DNA of 64,000 nucleotides, taken from positions 806,001 to 870,000 of the forward strand of contig VWZS01002368.1 of the NCBI GenBank assembly GCA_013397075.1, in the 5' to 3' direction. Shown here piece by piece: positions 1 to 14,735 of this stretch. The DNA is from Rhabdornis inornatus. Lineage: Eukaryota > Chordata > Aves > Passeriformes > Rhabdornithidae. Every line of letters starts with the position of its first letter. Position 1 is the first letter of the stretch. The notes under the pieces were generated by a model, which saw nothing but the letters and a program-made list of their open reading frames with translations, was not told the origin of the DNA and ran no database searches. Made by a program: the position numbers and the translations under genes.

Positions 1-3000
1 ATAGCACACTAGAGCAACGTATGCAAAAACTCTAAAACATGCAAGCATTTAAATAAATAAATAGAAATCACACAGCTAATGCTCTACAGTTCATTAAAAA
101 TGCTAGAGTTTCAGCCAACTGAACCTCAACCTCACTATGACACATCAAGTATTTAAAGAAATGAATTCCCCAGGTTCATTTAGCAAAAGAAAGCCTGGCC
201 TACCCCAGGTTACATGAGCTGTGAAAACAATGACATACCTGTACCAGCCTTTGTGTAAGTTGGCATCAGCCCAGAGCCCTGAAGGGTTCACACTCATTGC
301 TGGCATATGCTCAGCTCCATGTGTCCAGCACAGCCTTCATGAATTATGGCTCTACATTCTTTGTAGGTATCAGGCAGGGTTTCATAGAGCTGCTCAGTGG
401 CATGCTCTATTTTCTCAAGAAACTCTGGCTGCTCCTGTGAAAAAGAGCTGAGCATTGGGGAGCAGCACCTCTACAAAAGCATGAAGGCACAGAAGAGCCC
501 CAAGTGCTACTGAGAGACATTAGGTGGGCTGAAGAAATTAAACTTGGCTTAGCTGACCTTTGTGAGCACTAAACCCTGGTTCTTTTATTGAGGAATTGTC
601 ATAAGAAAAAGCTTTTACAGATTTGTGGGGGAAATGGGCCAAAAGTAAGAATATAGGACTTCATGCACACTTATGGAACTGTTAAAACAATTATTCAGGT
701 ATAGAATGCTACACATAAAAACAAAGTGCCTGTGTTGTGATATTGTACTGCAACACAATAAGAATAAGCAGACAGAATGATGAAAAAACACAGATACAAC
801 AACAAAGGATAAAAATGTAATTTTTTATGATGCAATTCATGTAAAAAGAGAGAACTTTTGGGACTTTTCAAAGGAAAGAGATCTAAAATGAGAAAACAAG
901 ATTTTAGGAAATGCACCCATTAGCACAGCAACTCAACACAGAGGTGGGAAGACCAGAAATTTCCTTATGTAAGGATGAATACTAGACAAAGTTCTGCATA
1001 AAGACCAGTTCCATTCAATGTGGTACTGGTGACCCCTTACAAATACTTGATCCTCCACCTCTTTGCTAATACTACTTTATAATAACATTTTTCTACTTCT
1101 GTTCCATGTTTTTCCTTTCATTGTCACTGCTTATCACAGATTTGAGCAAGGCAAGTACAAAGGTAGGAAATTAACGAATGAAGGAGATGTTATGTCAGAA
1201 CTATTAGCTAAGATGAATTTTTTCATCTTATAGTAACACAGAGTCTGAATACATGAGTAGATAGCTCTATGAAACCAGGGAGCAGCTGTTGTGCAATAAC
1301 AGTCAATAGGGAAAAATGAGTGAAATGTCTCATTTCTGTTCCAAGTGAAAGACATTTAATTTGACTTACACAAATAAACTACAAAGTAATCATAAGAGAC
1401 TGCTACTCAAACACCTGAACGCAGGGAAATCAGGAGAGAAGACCTGTAGCAAAAGGTCTGTATTTTACCCTCCATGCAGATTACTTACATGCAGAGCTTA
1501 GAAAAAAAAAAAAAGTTCAATTTACTGAATTCTCAAGTTATGGAGAAGGCAAAAAGAAAAGGAGCTCCCCCACCCATCCAGCACTCAACCTGAAAATAGG
1601 GACAACAAAAATAAAACCAGGATGGAAAGTAGGAATCGATTCGATGCCCTCAGCAGGAAGCTTTAAATTTTCACTGGCTTCTTTAAGTAACTCTCAGTCA
1701 GCACTGGCTTGTTACGCAAGACCAGAAAGAGAAACTTTGTACAGACCTCCTAAGCCCCAAAACCACAGTGGATTTCCCAAGGATATTAATTTACTGCATA
1801 TAGATGGTCCAGAGGGGTCTTTTCTATATTCAACTGTATCCATTTTACAACATGAACATCACTTTTGAATGCTAAATGAAGCTAAAATTGTATTTATCTG
1901 AGTATTCCATTAATTGGATTAAAATCAATTTTTTAGACTATAAAGAGAGTACATTGCTATTACACATAAAATAAGTCTTTGCAGATAATAATCTTACTTT
2001 TAGATACACTTCAGGTGTTGTGTCCATAATTTTTTTTAAGGATATGTGCAATTCATGGATATTTTCATAATGTCACTAAGAGATTATAATATTTTTGGCT
2101 TGCTTAGATGAGGAAAGTGAGTATTACATCATTATTTATAAATGGTGAACCCTACAAAGAGGAAAGGATTAGTTTAAGTTAAAGGATAACAGTACTATAA
2201 CATCATATCAATAAAAATAGGCTATGAGTACATTTAGATCATATAAGAAAAAGTAGAAATAAAGATTTGGAGCAGCCTTCAAATTATTTGTTCAGTTTGA
2301 TACTGTTGATGCATAAAAATTACTTAGTAGTTAGAAATTACAGCTTGTGACATGAATTTTTGCATATTCAGAGCTGAATCCTCCCCAGGCATCTTCCAGG
2401 ACCAGCAACATTTATTAATTTGTTGTTTGATGCAGAACATGGCTTCAGGAGTTTCCCCTGCCCCTCCTGTTTTGCTAAAAAAGGCTGAGAGGGGGTGTAT
2501 TGGATAGTTTACCCTGGTAACCTGCTCCAGTCCAGTAATGAAAAATCAGTGCCTGTGTTGGTGTATGCTGCTGGCACAGTCCTGGCTGAAGAAACTGTCA
2601 CAATGGCTGAGAAGGATTTATTGGTTACAGTGGCAAAGACATGTAAAAGAAAAAGTTAAAAACCCAACCTGTGGCACATCACAATTTCTTCCTTTGTGAC
2701 ACATTAAAAGTTTTAGAGCCATTATACTGAACTGAAGTTCCAGTGTTCTTAATGGAGTGCTGGAAAGCTGTTAATGGACTGGCCCATTTTTGCTGTATAT
2801 GAGGAGAGGGAGAGCTGAACAAATTTTAATTTTATCCCTGGACGTTCAGGCTGGCTGCAACCCATTCTGGTCTTACATTCCTAAATATTTTTGCAAGTTC
2901 ACATAACTCTGTACAGTAGGAAAGCTTTATACAGTATTTAAACTTCACTCAAATGGGAGAATTGTGCCTGGTGAGGCACTTGCACTTCTCAGAAATACCT

Positions 3001-6000
3001 AAAAGCAATTAATGGGACAAAGGGGAAAAAAGCATCAAATTCTCAATTTAGCTGCTGACATAGTACATAAAACACTGTTTTGTTCTGAACACAATGTACT
3101 TTAAACTGCCCTTTCAGCTGAAAAGCATGTCTTTAAGGTCTTTAAAAAAGTATTAACTTACTTTGCATGAACAAACAAATGGGAATACTGAATGTAAAAA
3201 AAAAAATGGTAAAACACACTTGGTGAAAATAGTAAATGTCTGAGTACATACATTAGCTGTAAAACTAATTCATTGGCCATTAATTATAGCATTGTGGCAG
3301 AAGCGTTACAGTTAGGGCTCAGGTTATGCTTTTTAATAAATTTGGTTTTTACAGGCACCTACAACTAACATATTTTCCCTGACTTAGCATCTTTCATATT
3401 TTTTCATAGTCAGAGATTAATTGACTTTAAGAGATTCAAGTTGCCCTTTTGGCAGTTTCCTGGGTCATAAAGGCATGATAAAAACATTTTACTTATGCTT
3501 CAACAAGTTTCTTGCATTATGCAAACTCAAGTGGCTTATTTTTAACTTAAACTACTTATTTTTATCAAATGAATCCCACTACCATTGGATATACCAATGT
3601 TATTTTATTTTTTCCAGTCAACACACAAATAAAAATATGCATTTTATTTCAGCACAATGTTTCTCTCTGTATTCTCCTCAGCAAAATGCTTTCTAAAGCA
3701 GCACATAGTGGTATTTTGTAATTCCTTTTTTTTCACAGAATATGTGCATAGCTCAGACTATACAAACATCCTCTATAGCTCTCTCAGTCACTTTCCATTT
3801 CAAGAACGAGGCAATTTGTGTTAACACAAGACAGCTTATCATGTGCTAAGTCTGCATGCAATTTTCTCGTGAGAACAACCATTTTGTACCTACTTGACAC
3901 ATGCAGCACTACACTACACCCAACTAATCAATTCTGTCTATATTAAGAAGTGGGGAGAAAAACTGCCCACAGCTGTTATATTACATCAGCTTTCCTAACT
4001 ACTTCAGACAACTCATTTTGGGGACTTTTTTTTTCTTTAAGCTAAACTGGCATAAACCATAGCCCTTCTTTCCATTCCTTTTCAATTAAATTCTTTTTTT
4101 TTTTTTTTGCCTTCTCAGAGATTATTGGCGAAGCACAAGCGTCAAGAGAATAAGCCGTGCTTTCTGCAGGCATCCCCAGAAGTTTTGAGGGCAGCAAGCT
4201 CCCAGGGTCATTGGTACCCTTGGAGCATTTACAGATTAGCATGATATGAATGAGTAACAGCATGTTTTCATCTGAGATCTCCCAGCCTAGTCTACAGACA
4301 TGCACTTTTGGCAGACAATAACTTCCATACATAGGGGGTTTTGTCTTTATAAGTCAGCAATTGAGAAATATCTGTCAATTGATATCAAGTCAGAGGTGGA
4401 GACACAAGAACAGTGATCAGTAGGGCCCAGAAAACTCTCAGGAAGAGAAGGATTGAGTTTGGAGCTTCTCTTTGGATGCTCACTTCTACCCAACATGACC
4501 ATGATGTTGAAATGTCCCTAGCCAGAACTTGAGGTCTCTCACATTTTATCTACGGATACTACCAGGCGAGGTAGCTTTTTGGTCTTCTTGACAGTAAACG
4601 TGTTAAAGACCACGTTGCATCTGAATACAATTAATATATAATATTTTCTGGAGTTTGAGAGGGTTATTCCACCAATAGCCTACAGCTGAGGAATCAAAAC
4701 CACATACTGAATAAACGGATTCAGCTACCAATTCACCTCATAGTTCCCTTCGCAAGATTAGTTCAGTTGCTGATTAACTAACACTAATTTTTTCCAGCTT
4801 GGCTTCCCCAGTCTCTCTGAATTCATACAAACTGCCCTAAAACCACATTTCTGTTTTTCTTACTGTTTCAACAAGTGCGCGTTTCTTTATAGAAACACAG
4901 CTTGCATCAGTCCTAAGCGGTATAGCTCAGCTTTGTCAATCAAAAAAGATTCTATATTTTGTGACTATAAAGCAGTTCAAATCAAACACTGGTATCTATG
5001 ATAAAGATGGTCCTGTGAAACTGCTGTGTCCCCCACTGAACGTTTTTATTTTACCACAGTCACATTTCCAACAGAAATCTGTTTTGCAAATAGTTCCACT
5101 CAAAAGTCCATCAATGCAGCTTGGCAAACCACTGACACCTTAAATACTGGTGCCACGCCACGTCTGTGCCAGCAGTTGGCAATTTTGTGCCCAAGCTGAA
5201 ACCACAGTTTCACATCAGAGGCAGAGGAGCACAATCTCAGCAGCACATTCAGAATGACATCAACACCCATCACACCCACGAGCAGCACCTGCAAGGGAAG
5301 GCAGCACTGGGCAGGTCTCAGATCTCACTATAAACCATGGAATTCAGAGCAAAGACCTGGCCTGGCAGCCCACATTGTCTCCAGAGGGAAACAAACATAC
5401 CACAGAACCACAGATGAATGTGGCAGTTTAGGAGGCAAACAAAAAATAGGCTTAAGGTATAAAGAAAACATAGGAATCACACTTGGTTCTGGACCCTTGC
5501 CCTAGAACAAGGGGATTGATTTACTAACCTGTTCTTCAGACTTAATTAAATTAAGTCTCAATTAATTAAACTGCTATTTTTAAACAGCACTGTAATATCT
5601 CAAAGGAAACATCCTTCTTTTCTAGAATTATTGCTTTTTTTTGCACATTACAGCATAGCAACTCTACAGCAATAGACATACAGGGTATTTTCCTGCTGTC
5701 TCATTCTTTAAAATATAATGTATGTGATGTCTAATAGCCCGTATTGTGACTTTGTACTGGTAAATAACAAGTGAATAGAGGAAAAAAATGCATTACCTTT
5801 CTGTCACACTGCATTACAAGTGCTTTAATAGATACTTCATGGTTGTAAGACTTACATACAGCCTGTTAGAAAGAGGGTAATGTAATTTTACTTTTAATTT
5901 CTAACTCCTCTGTTTCTGACAGTCACATTAAGAACAGAGAAAGTTTTACAATTCCTGATAGAATGCTAAATCCTTGATACTGTACATTAGAATATAATGG

Positions 6001-9000
6001 ATTCTGACACTTAAATAGTTTAGGAGGTTGGTTTTTTTTGGTTGGTGGGGTTTTTTTATCTGTTGTTAGGGAGGGCAGTGTCAAAAAATACCCAGCTTTT
6101 GCACTACTAAATGAGTAACTTACTGTCAGTCACAGGATAAAGAAATCCATTAAGGAGCGCAGAATTAAAATAAAAAGGCAATTTTTAATTAAGTTTGCCC
6201 AGTCTGACCTGTGACATGGATCTGCTTCTGTTTCTCCTTTTCTGGTTTCTCAAAATTTCTATGCAATGATAGCAAATTGGACACCCTCCTCCCATGCACC
6301 TCATTAAAACTCTGCCTGCAGCAGAAGGATGCTTACTTCAAAAAGTAATCCACCCCTGTACTCCTTACAAACAGTGAGGAACAACAGTGACTTTTCCACA
6401 TCCAGATCCATATTTTCCAAGGTTCCTTAGGTCTGCTGTTGCTTCTTGCTGCTTATGTAACCAGGCAGGTATTTTCAACAAGCATCAGTATCCTCTATCT
6501 GCACTTGTGTATTTGTGACCATTAAGGTTTCTTCCTAGTCAGGGCAGGAATGTACATAAATTACCCCACATAAGGTAGAAATGTAAAATAATTGGCATTA
6601 CACGAACATCAATGTACTTTTTCTTGTTTTCTCTCTCCTGATAAGCTGAGATCTCACAGTATTACCAGATTTGGAGATATTAAATAAGCAATACAGATAA
6701 AAAACATAGAGAGGTAGAGAGAAATCAAGTGATGGACAAAAATGGAATTAAAATAAAAAAAAAAACAACTCTAAAATAAGACAGTCCTTGATTTCCAGTC
6801 ATTTCTCTCAAATAAAAGCCTCTTCTTTCACAGATTTTCTTCTTTCAAAAGACTCTCTTGTTTAACATCAACATATAAATGTTGTATTATCTAACCATTA
6901 TGCATTTGCTACAGCATGCATAAATTTCCCTATTTATATTAAGTCCTTTATGATTAAGAAGAATTGTTTTCAAGTAAAAGACATAGAAGCTAAAAAGCTG
7001 TCTTTTTAATTGAATGCAATGCCTAAAATATAACATCTTCCAGAATCAGATAATGACAAAAGAAATCTGTCAGTAAATAAATATAGTTGGGTAAAAACTT
7101 TGTTCAACTTAAACAGTCAATTTGAAATAATCAGATAGTTCTAGCTAATTAAGTGATAGGGGAGACTTCTCATTGTAACATTAAATTTAATTTGCAATTA
7201 CTAAATTTGTGGTTTTGCGTGATCTACAAGATACAATTCAAATATTGTAAGTGCTAATGAGGAACTCTTATTTGATGCCAAAAAAAAACCCCTGGCACTG
7301 AGGAACTGAAGGTACTCTGGTGCTATGAGGATCATTTTCATAGCTCCTTTCAGTCTCATATCAGGCTCATACCAATCTCACCAATCCATGCAATTAAAAT
7401 TTTAAAATATTAAAATGATTTTATAGAAAACGTATTTTGTAGAACTAAATTGATTTTATGGAAAAAATACTCTTCTTTTGACAGGTATTTAATTATTTTT
7501 CAATAATACATTACAATCCTCATTGACAGGGACATGAAGTCAGATATTTAAAGAGCACATTCATTTAAGTGACCATCTCTATCTTCTGTTTGTACCAGAA
7601 TATATCTGGCATTGGCATTATTGAGTAACGTGACCAAAATTATCACAACGACAGAAAACCAAGCACCAAAGAGGCAAAATCCCTGGGCTGCAGCCACCAC
7701 AAAGTGAGACTGGTGTGAGGAAATGCAGGAGGAGTCGCAGGAGGAATCTGGTTCTAACCCAGGGATATGACAAAAAAACCCAGAAAAAGAAAATCTTACA
7801 GCAGCTGACCACAGCATTTACCAGCAATGAAAAGATGAGATGGCTAAGGAGGTGTGTGTATTAAGCTCTGAAGAATACAGTGCAATTTATTAGGTTAACA
7901 CTCATTTTCTTGGTAGAAATTGCTTTTCTCCATGCTCCAGGATGAGCTTTAAAAAACACTCATTTCACACAAAGCTATTCTAATTTTAGGTGATAAATTA
8001 TTATAATATGCATAACTATTTTCTTTACTCTTCCTGATCTGTCCACTGCCTACATTCACTGGGTTTGTTTCCCCTTCCAGTATTTTTGTAAGCTCTTTAT
8101 CTCCTGAGTATCTCCAACCCTCCAAGCCAATTATCTGCAATCAATGTGTCTCCGAATGAAACAGATACCTTAACTTCAGTAATTCATGAATTTTCAGAAC
8201 TTTGTTTTTAAGCTCAATATTTACAAGTGCCTTTGTACAGACCATATTGCAGGCAAACACACCTATCAATTAATATCAACCTGCCAGCTACATTAGCTGC
8301 TTTTAGAACTGACAAAGGGAACTCTCCTGCCTCATGCAAACACTGGCATCATCGTAATTAAAAAGATAAACTCTTCATCTGACACTGAAACCAAAAGGGA
8401 AACTCAAAGTTCAATAACTACCAAGAGGAACATGAATCCTCTTCAGTCTAGTTTGAGCACAGGCACAAAGCCCAGCCTTGCTCCTGGAGAAAAATCCTTC
8501 CCCGTGACTACTCTCATCCTTCTGCATCTACCGGAATATGATCAATCACTTCAAACGGTAATGCAGCACAGTGAGCTTTCATAAACAATTACAAAGCAAC
8601 ACAGTTAACATTTTACATGGAAACCACTTAGATTTTCTCAGGTGTCCTAGACATATTACTAAACAAGAAAAAATAATGATTGCAGGACCTGTACTTTTGT
8701 TCTTTGAGAATAAAGAAATAACTTGTTTGCTATCAATATCAAATGGATCTAGAGAATTTACTAAATCCATGCAGGGTTTCAAATGCAAGAAAAAGTTGCA
8801 AGAAAACTTCAGATGCTTGAGAGTTTTCTTTTTCCATATTTCTCCAAATACAAAAACTGGATAAAAAGGAATAGTTTTATTCATACTATGACTATTTAAA
8901 CAACAAACAGCCCTAAGAAACAGATTTTCAGACTGCCCTTTCCTTGAGTACCATCATAGCATTTCTCTAAACACACAGCTCAGTGGCATGTGAGGTCTCC

Positions 9001-12000
9001 AAGCTAATAAATTTATTTTCTGTTAAAAGTGCTTGCACAAAGTTAGGGGCACACTCCTCAGCTGCAAGATCTTCAAGACAAAAAAAAAAAAAAAAAAAGC
9101 CAAAAATGTTGCACAGCTGGGTCCTGGCTGTCAGTCTAAAATACTATGAGCTCATAATAACCAGTATTTTTCTATTTTTACAACAATCCAAAGAAGAACA
9201 CATATTCTAAATTTAATGTATGAAGTTTCTAACTTTAAAGATGTCATACGCAATGTGTTGAAAGTAAAATTGTTAACAGTTTCTTTGAGCATATTTCTAA
9301 TCCTTCACAGTACCCTGGAAGAACATCTGTTTCTTTGTGTGTGCACATGCACATTTCAAATGTATGGGCAGGGAAAAAATGAAAAGGACAGTAATTTAGA
9401 AAATGCAAATTGCACGTTAAAAAATGTCAAACCTTTTTATTTTACACTTCTATCACTTGAATTTTTGTCAAGAAATTCTAAATATCATATTTTTCAAACA
9501 ACTGCATAACAACACGTTTTTTCTATGCTTGTCTTTCTAGACCTTTTCATCCCTCAACTTAGTGTGTTATTATTTCCATTGTACACCACAACATATAGTT
9601 GCAGAATGTCCCACTGAAATCTACTGGAAGTAGCTTTCAGGCAATCTTATCTGATAATAACAGGACAACATGTCGCTGTGCATCACTGACACGATTGGAC
9701 TTCGATGCTACAGCAGCGCTCAATAAAACTACATACAATCTAAGTGAGGCCTGGTTGAGTAAGACCCATCTACAGCGCTAAAAAATAAAATTAAAACAAA
9801 AAAATAAACTCAATGCTAAATTCGTAGAGATACTTCAGTACTATTTTTCTTTGTCTAGAAAATGTAACAAAGCAAGTTTCTGTAAAACAGTCAGTGCTGC
9901 TTATTAGTGCCTAGCATGCTTTTCTTCTGGCTCAACTGGGAAAAATATGTGTAATCTTGCTTAGTGATCTTTCATCCTGATTTCCCAAGGAAACTGCTTA
10001 TGCAACCATGGTCTGTTTGTGTATGTTTCTTTATTTTTATTTGCTGGTTCCCTCCCAATAGCTTCTGAACCAGTTAGAGGTTCAGTCACTGGGACAAAGG
10101 AGCAACAGTCTCAGAGGTATAATGCTCCTGTGAACCTAACAAAAAGTACATTTGGTTATGAAAGAGAGAGTGACTACATACACCCACCTCTGAAAATCCC
10201 AAAAGGACACAATCAACCCCACAGCACCAGGAGCCCACAGCAGGGAAGCCAGGACAGGCTGCCCCAGTGAGGGGTAACATGGGGAGACAGCTCAGGGGAG
10301 GGGCTGCTGTGCAAAGTAGGAAAATTAGCAGTGTGGATAATAGCTGAGGTACATATTGTTTTGTGCCAGCTGGCACTAGGATGAGGGCAAAAGATTTATT
10401 TTCCTAGTCTGGATCTTGGCTTCAGGTCCAGCACAGCTGGAGTCCCTGGCCCAATCACTTCAGTCTTTGTCCCCAGAAGCACCCCACGGACTATGGCTGG
10501 CCAAATACACTCAGGCATAAAAAGCCTGGCCATAGCTGGCACTAATACTATCACCTTGCTGCACACTGAGAGGGATGGCAATGCTTCACAGCAGCATCCA
10601 TGCCACATACTGCTATGATAAGGCATCTGCAAGTAACCTGGTAACCTGCACTAGCCTATGATTCTTTGGGTAATAGCATGCTTAACCCCATGCCCAGAAA
10701 ATAAAAATAAATAAATAAAAATAATTCTTAAAGAAGGAAACTGCCACAGATGTTTCCATGTAATATATTGTTTATATTTATGCAATAATTATACCACCAA
10801 ATTAAATAGACAATTCAGTTGTTCAGATCCCTAGAAATATTTTACTAAATGAGAGCTTTCAGATTGCTGAGACTAACTTGAAAGGGCTGCTTCACTCTTC
10901 CACGCCTTGGAAAGCGCAACTTGCCTTTCTTTTATGGTGTCCAGAGCATAGGAAAACCTTATTTAAATGTCTGTGATAACTCCTGCTGTTCTGGGAAGGC
11001 AGAACACTGACTGCAGACAGGGAAGGCACTAAAACAAAAATCACTACAAACAGTGAAGTCTTTGCCCTGAGCTTCAGAGCCAAACTGAATTCTCAGCCTC
11101 TTGAATGTGAAGCCAGCCATCTCCACAGGGTGTATCACAGAAATGGGTTCAAGGTGTGCATTCTCATTTAAAGAATTTACAGCCTGTAGATATCTTCTCG
11201 TTGAATTCCACATAGCTCTTCATATTTTAACAAACAGTTCCTTTGCCATGCTTGCTTCAAAAAAAGCTTACTTATATTCTTACCTACACTTCTGATTTTG
11301 TTCCAACTCAAGGACCATATAACTGGACAGCATACCATAGCTCATTTTACAGAAAACTTCCATTCTCTCACAGTATTTAAGTTATGATCTTCACTTCTTA
11401 ATGCCTCTTGTTAGTACTACAGTGTAAGCTCAGTGGCACAGAGGCACATCATGATCCAGATTCCATATCACATTTGTGAGCCAACCTTTCCAAGCCAGCA
11501 CATGGCAGCAATTCTTAGTTTCAGAAAACTCTAACAGTGGAGAGGAATTGCCACCTCTACAAATCACTCATGAGTCATTGTTCATACACATACATAAAAC
11601 TGAAAGTGCACCTTTGTGAGGCAGTGTTTTTCAAAGCATTTTTACAAAACGCCCGGTAAAAATATTAGTATTTCATACATGTCTTTCCATCACTATTTTT
11701 ACTAGACATTATTGCATTTCATTTTTAATATTAATGGATTATTATTCAATCTAATACTATCATTAAATTTTTAAACAGGAAATAATTGTATCCCCAAGCA
11801 TGTTTTTCCCTGTTTTGTTGGCTCTATCCCCTGAAAACGTAGTATCAGGTTATAGCAGCAACACGGTTTGAGAAAATCTGAAATCGTAACCTCGCTATTC
11901 TTATGTTATGGTTGAAAAAAATTGCAATTTTCTGAAAAGCATTTTGAAAAACAATAATTTCATATATAATATTAGACTTCTACAACAGCCTTATTTTTAG

Positions 12001-14663
12001 AGAAATCAATTTTGTCTTACTCTTAGAGTGGACAGTTAAGGGGTAAATGACTTTTCTTGATTTGCTTGACAGAATGAGAGTCCCACTTTGAAACAACTGC
12101 TCAGTCAGGAACCTCACTTGTATTAACATGCTCTTGAGAAATCACCAGAACCTGAGAAGACTAACACTTCTGTAACCCAATTCCTGTTGTGACATGCATT
12201 GAAAAACAAAATAATAGGGGGAAAGTTGTCACTCACTTATTGGAGTAGGGCTTCAAACCATTCTTTACTCAAAAAGAAGGCTTAAGCACTCCAGAATAGG
12301 GAAAAGCCAGAATATACAAGTCATTCAATTCCACTTGAAATTTTACTTCTCTAATTTTTTCCAGTTTGACATTGAATGATTTAATTTTCCATGTAAACTT
12401 ACACTCTTCTAGCTCATGATCTCATGGCAACCATAAAAAAAAAATTTTTTTACTTACATGATTCTTTTCTCCACAGCATTCACATTACCTTTTCTTCTGA
12501 ACAGGACCACAAGGAGTGCAAAACCAAATTAAATGAAAAATTCTTAACTCCAGCACACCTGTGTTCCTAAGCACCTAATCTTGTAAATTTAACATTATTT
12601 TAAAGGAAGTTAGATTTTCCTGCTACAGTATTTCCTTTCAGGCAAGGAATGAAAGTTCTTAGTCCATTTTGATAAGTCACCAATATCAACAGCAGTTGCT
12701 GCCCATTGTTCTCCATTCTGAGCACCTGAAGTGCTGCTCTGAATTAGGTTCTGTCAAAAGGCAAAGCTGGGGAAACCTTTGTCCAAGAACTAGGAGCACT
12801 TATCCAGCTGTAATTCATTCACACTCACCTCCTAGTAGACTATTCCAGCTGTTCTCACCCCTCCAGCTGAAAGTGGGATTTCACAGATATTGATAAGAAG
12901 CATGTGGGGCCAGAGTGGCCCCAAACGAAACAGAAACGGGGCGGCTGAATCATGAGAATGTCATCACTTGAATTCCAGTCCTCGATTCATGGACCACTCA
13001 TGGATTTTGTATTAACACCATAGACAAACAGAATTATAAACAGAGGAGATGATACTCATTTTGTCTGTACTGTTGTGAAAAATCAGTACAGGAAAATGAA
13101 ATGGTTTTGATTGCAATGGTACTTGAGGCTACATACCTAAGGCAGTTTTTCTGTTTTCTCACTGTTCTTAGTTTTGTTTGTAATGTTTTTTCAGGCTGAA
13201 GTATTTCTCTCACTTGTTAACTAATAAAATTCTTAAAAGTAAATGGTCAGCATAATTCCCCAATATAAATGAAACCTTAAAGAAAACCTCAAAGGAAATG
13301 TTTTCCTTTAGTTCTAAACACTACATTACATGAGAATTTAATTTACTAATTTCTCTTCTTGCAATAAATTTGTAATTCTATTCTGTGTTCTAAATTGTTT
13401 TGTCTAAAATATTTGTAGATTTCTTCCCAAATCTCATATCACTGTTAATCCTAATATTAAACAAGTTAGTAAATAATACATCACTCTCCATTCCACACTA
13501 CTTAATATTCCATATAATTTAATACATTAATATTTAACATTAAGGAAAGTATTTGTTACAAATATAACTATATGCAGAGAAAAATCTAATGTTGCTTAGC
13601 ATAAATGTTCTGACAGTCACTTTACCCAAAGCCTTCAAGGTGCTTAAGGGATTGCTTTTTAGTTGTTTATTTTTAAACCACATTTAGGATACTTGAACAT
13701 CTCAGTATGGTATACTTACCTACTTTATTCCACAACCATAAACAGCATGCATATCACACATATCTACAGTAAAAATATTAGCTAAGGTTGATTTTAACAC
13801 ATAATTTCTTTGCATATGGAAATATTCACACTACACAGAATACATTCATGCATTCATGAATGTAGCAACAATTTTACAGCAACAGTTCTACATAATAAAG
13901 CTGCTCTTACAAAGCAGTATAAAAGTAATTTAGCTTAAGCTGCAGGAGATATTGTAAGATAGGCTTGAGATAATTACTCATTTTAGATGTACTGGTACCA
14001 TAAGTTACCTATAAATATAAAAAATAGCCTTTTAGGCTTGTTCACAATTATTCTCAAATGACTGACCTATATATACAGAAAGTAGTGTTATTATAGTATA
14101 GTTGTTACTGCTTATTTATTTTCATTGAAGTTTCCAAATATTTTCTTCCTAACTCATTAGCTGCTCCTGAGCTCCTCTTCCCCCTTCAAATATTGGCTAG
14201 AAATACATGGCCATGGAGCTTTGTCAAAGCCATTGTTTGCTCCTGTGATAAATGCTGTCCAATTTGTTGATACTATAATTAAAGTACAGAAAAAATTAAA
14301 ATTAGTATAGATCTAAAATAGAAGTATTGGAGACCAACGAGTTAAATAACCCAAACTACATGTCAGGTATATCAGTGTTACCATTACATAGAGCAGTCTT
14401 TGCTGTGATAGTGTACAAAGTGTAGTACAAGGCTTTGACTGGATGTTTATTTTAGTTCCAAATTGATGGCAGTGCTTTCCTGTATTTTCCACGTCCATCC
14501 CCACGCACTCATTTTTATGCTGTTTCTTAACCTGATGACTGCCTAGAAACTCTACTGTGCAATACAGTTCAGAACATCTCAACTTCATTATCTGATGTTT
14601 GTTTCTATATTCGAAATACAAAGACTTTTAATGAAGGTGGAGCAAGGCTGATCAGTTACTCAC
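1..14663 (-). other. ADGRA3: ADGRA3 intron 2, partial
   Basis: The intron begins with the donor GTGAGTAAC at 14663 and runs leftwards out of the window. I looked for the next LRR exons (motifs of the type LDLRNN, LTNNRIGCL and NLSGN) on the minus strand and found none. The stretch is AT-rich and holds only homopolymer runs (A-run 1502-1514, T-run 4094-4108, A-run 9080-9098), an A/T tetranucleotide tract near 10698-10724 and small palindromes. Slightly GC-richer patches (about 221-470, 5100-5420, 10190-10640) contain nothing I recognise. Confidence 0.8.
13841..13864. repeat. Perfect inverted repeat, 10-bp arms, 4-nt loop
   Basis: The arms TACATTCATG and CATGAATGTA flank the loop CATT. The site is in intron 2, about 800 bp downstream of exon 2 in the direction of transcription. 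Confidence 0.9.
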
Positions 14664-14735
14664 AGTCTCTCCAGGGATCTCAGCCCAAAGAAAGAGCCAT
14701 TCTTCAACCACAAGATCTTGTTGTTACTCAGAATC
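14664..14735 (-). CDS. ADGRA3: ADGRA3 (GPR125) exon 2, first leucine-rich repeat
   Basis: This 72-nt exon encodes one extracellular leucine-rich repeat. With the split Leu codon from exon 1 it reads L-ILSNNKI...LKNGSF...SLERL, matching the ADGRA3 repeat and the general pattern of Leu/Ile and Asn positions. The acceptor is a pyrimidine-rich tract ending TTCTTGTAG|G (AG at 14737-14736), with a possible branch-point TTAAC upstream. The donor is CT|GTGAGTAA, with the intron starting at 14663. Both ends are phase 2, as is usual for tandem 72-nt LRR exons, so the exon could be skipped or duplicated without changing frame. The exon is too short to show up as a long ORF and was found by its motif. 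ADGRA2 is the only serious alternative, but Ile after the split Leu, LKNGSF and ERL favour ADGRA3. The next exon was not found in the remaining 14.6 kb and should lie to the left of the window. Confidence 0.93.

Noticed and set aside
5100..5420. GC-richer patch with ORFs on both strands
   Set aside because: No recognisable protein motif, and no splice sites framing an exon.
5538..5558. 21-bp AT-rich palindrome AGACTTAATT/AATTAAGTCT
   Set aside because: It is composed almost entirely of A and T in a run of TTAATTAA words, so chance and low complexity explain it.
12905..12923. Hairpin TGGGGCCA-GAG-TGGCCCCA
   Set aside because: The arms are only 8 bp and nothing like a T-run or gene end is nearby. 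Expected by chance in a window of this size.
1..14663. ADGRA3 exon 3 and later LRR exons
   Set aside because: I looked for minus-strand segments of the LDLRNN, LTNNRIGCL and NLSGN type bounded by splice sites and found none, so these exons are probably outside the window.
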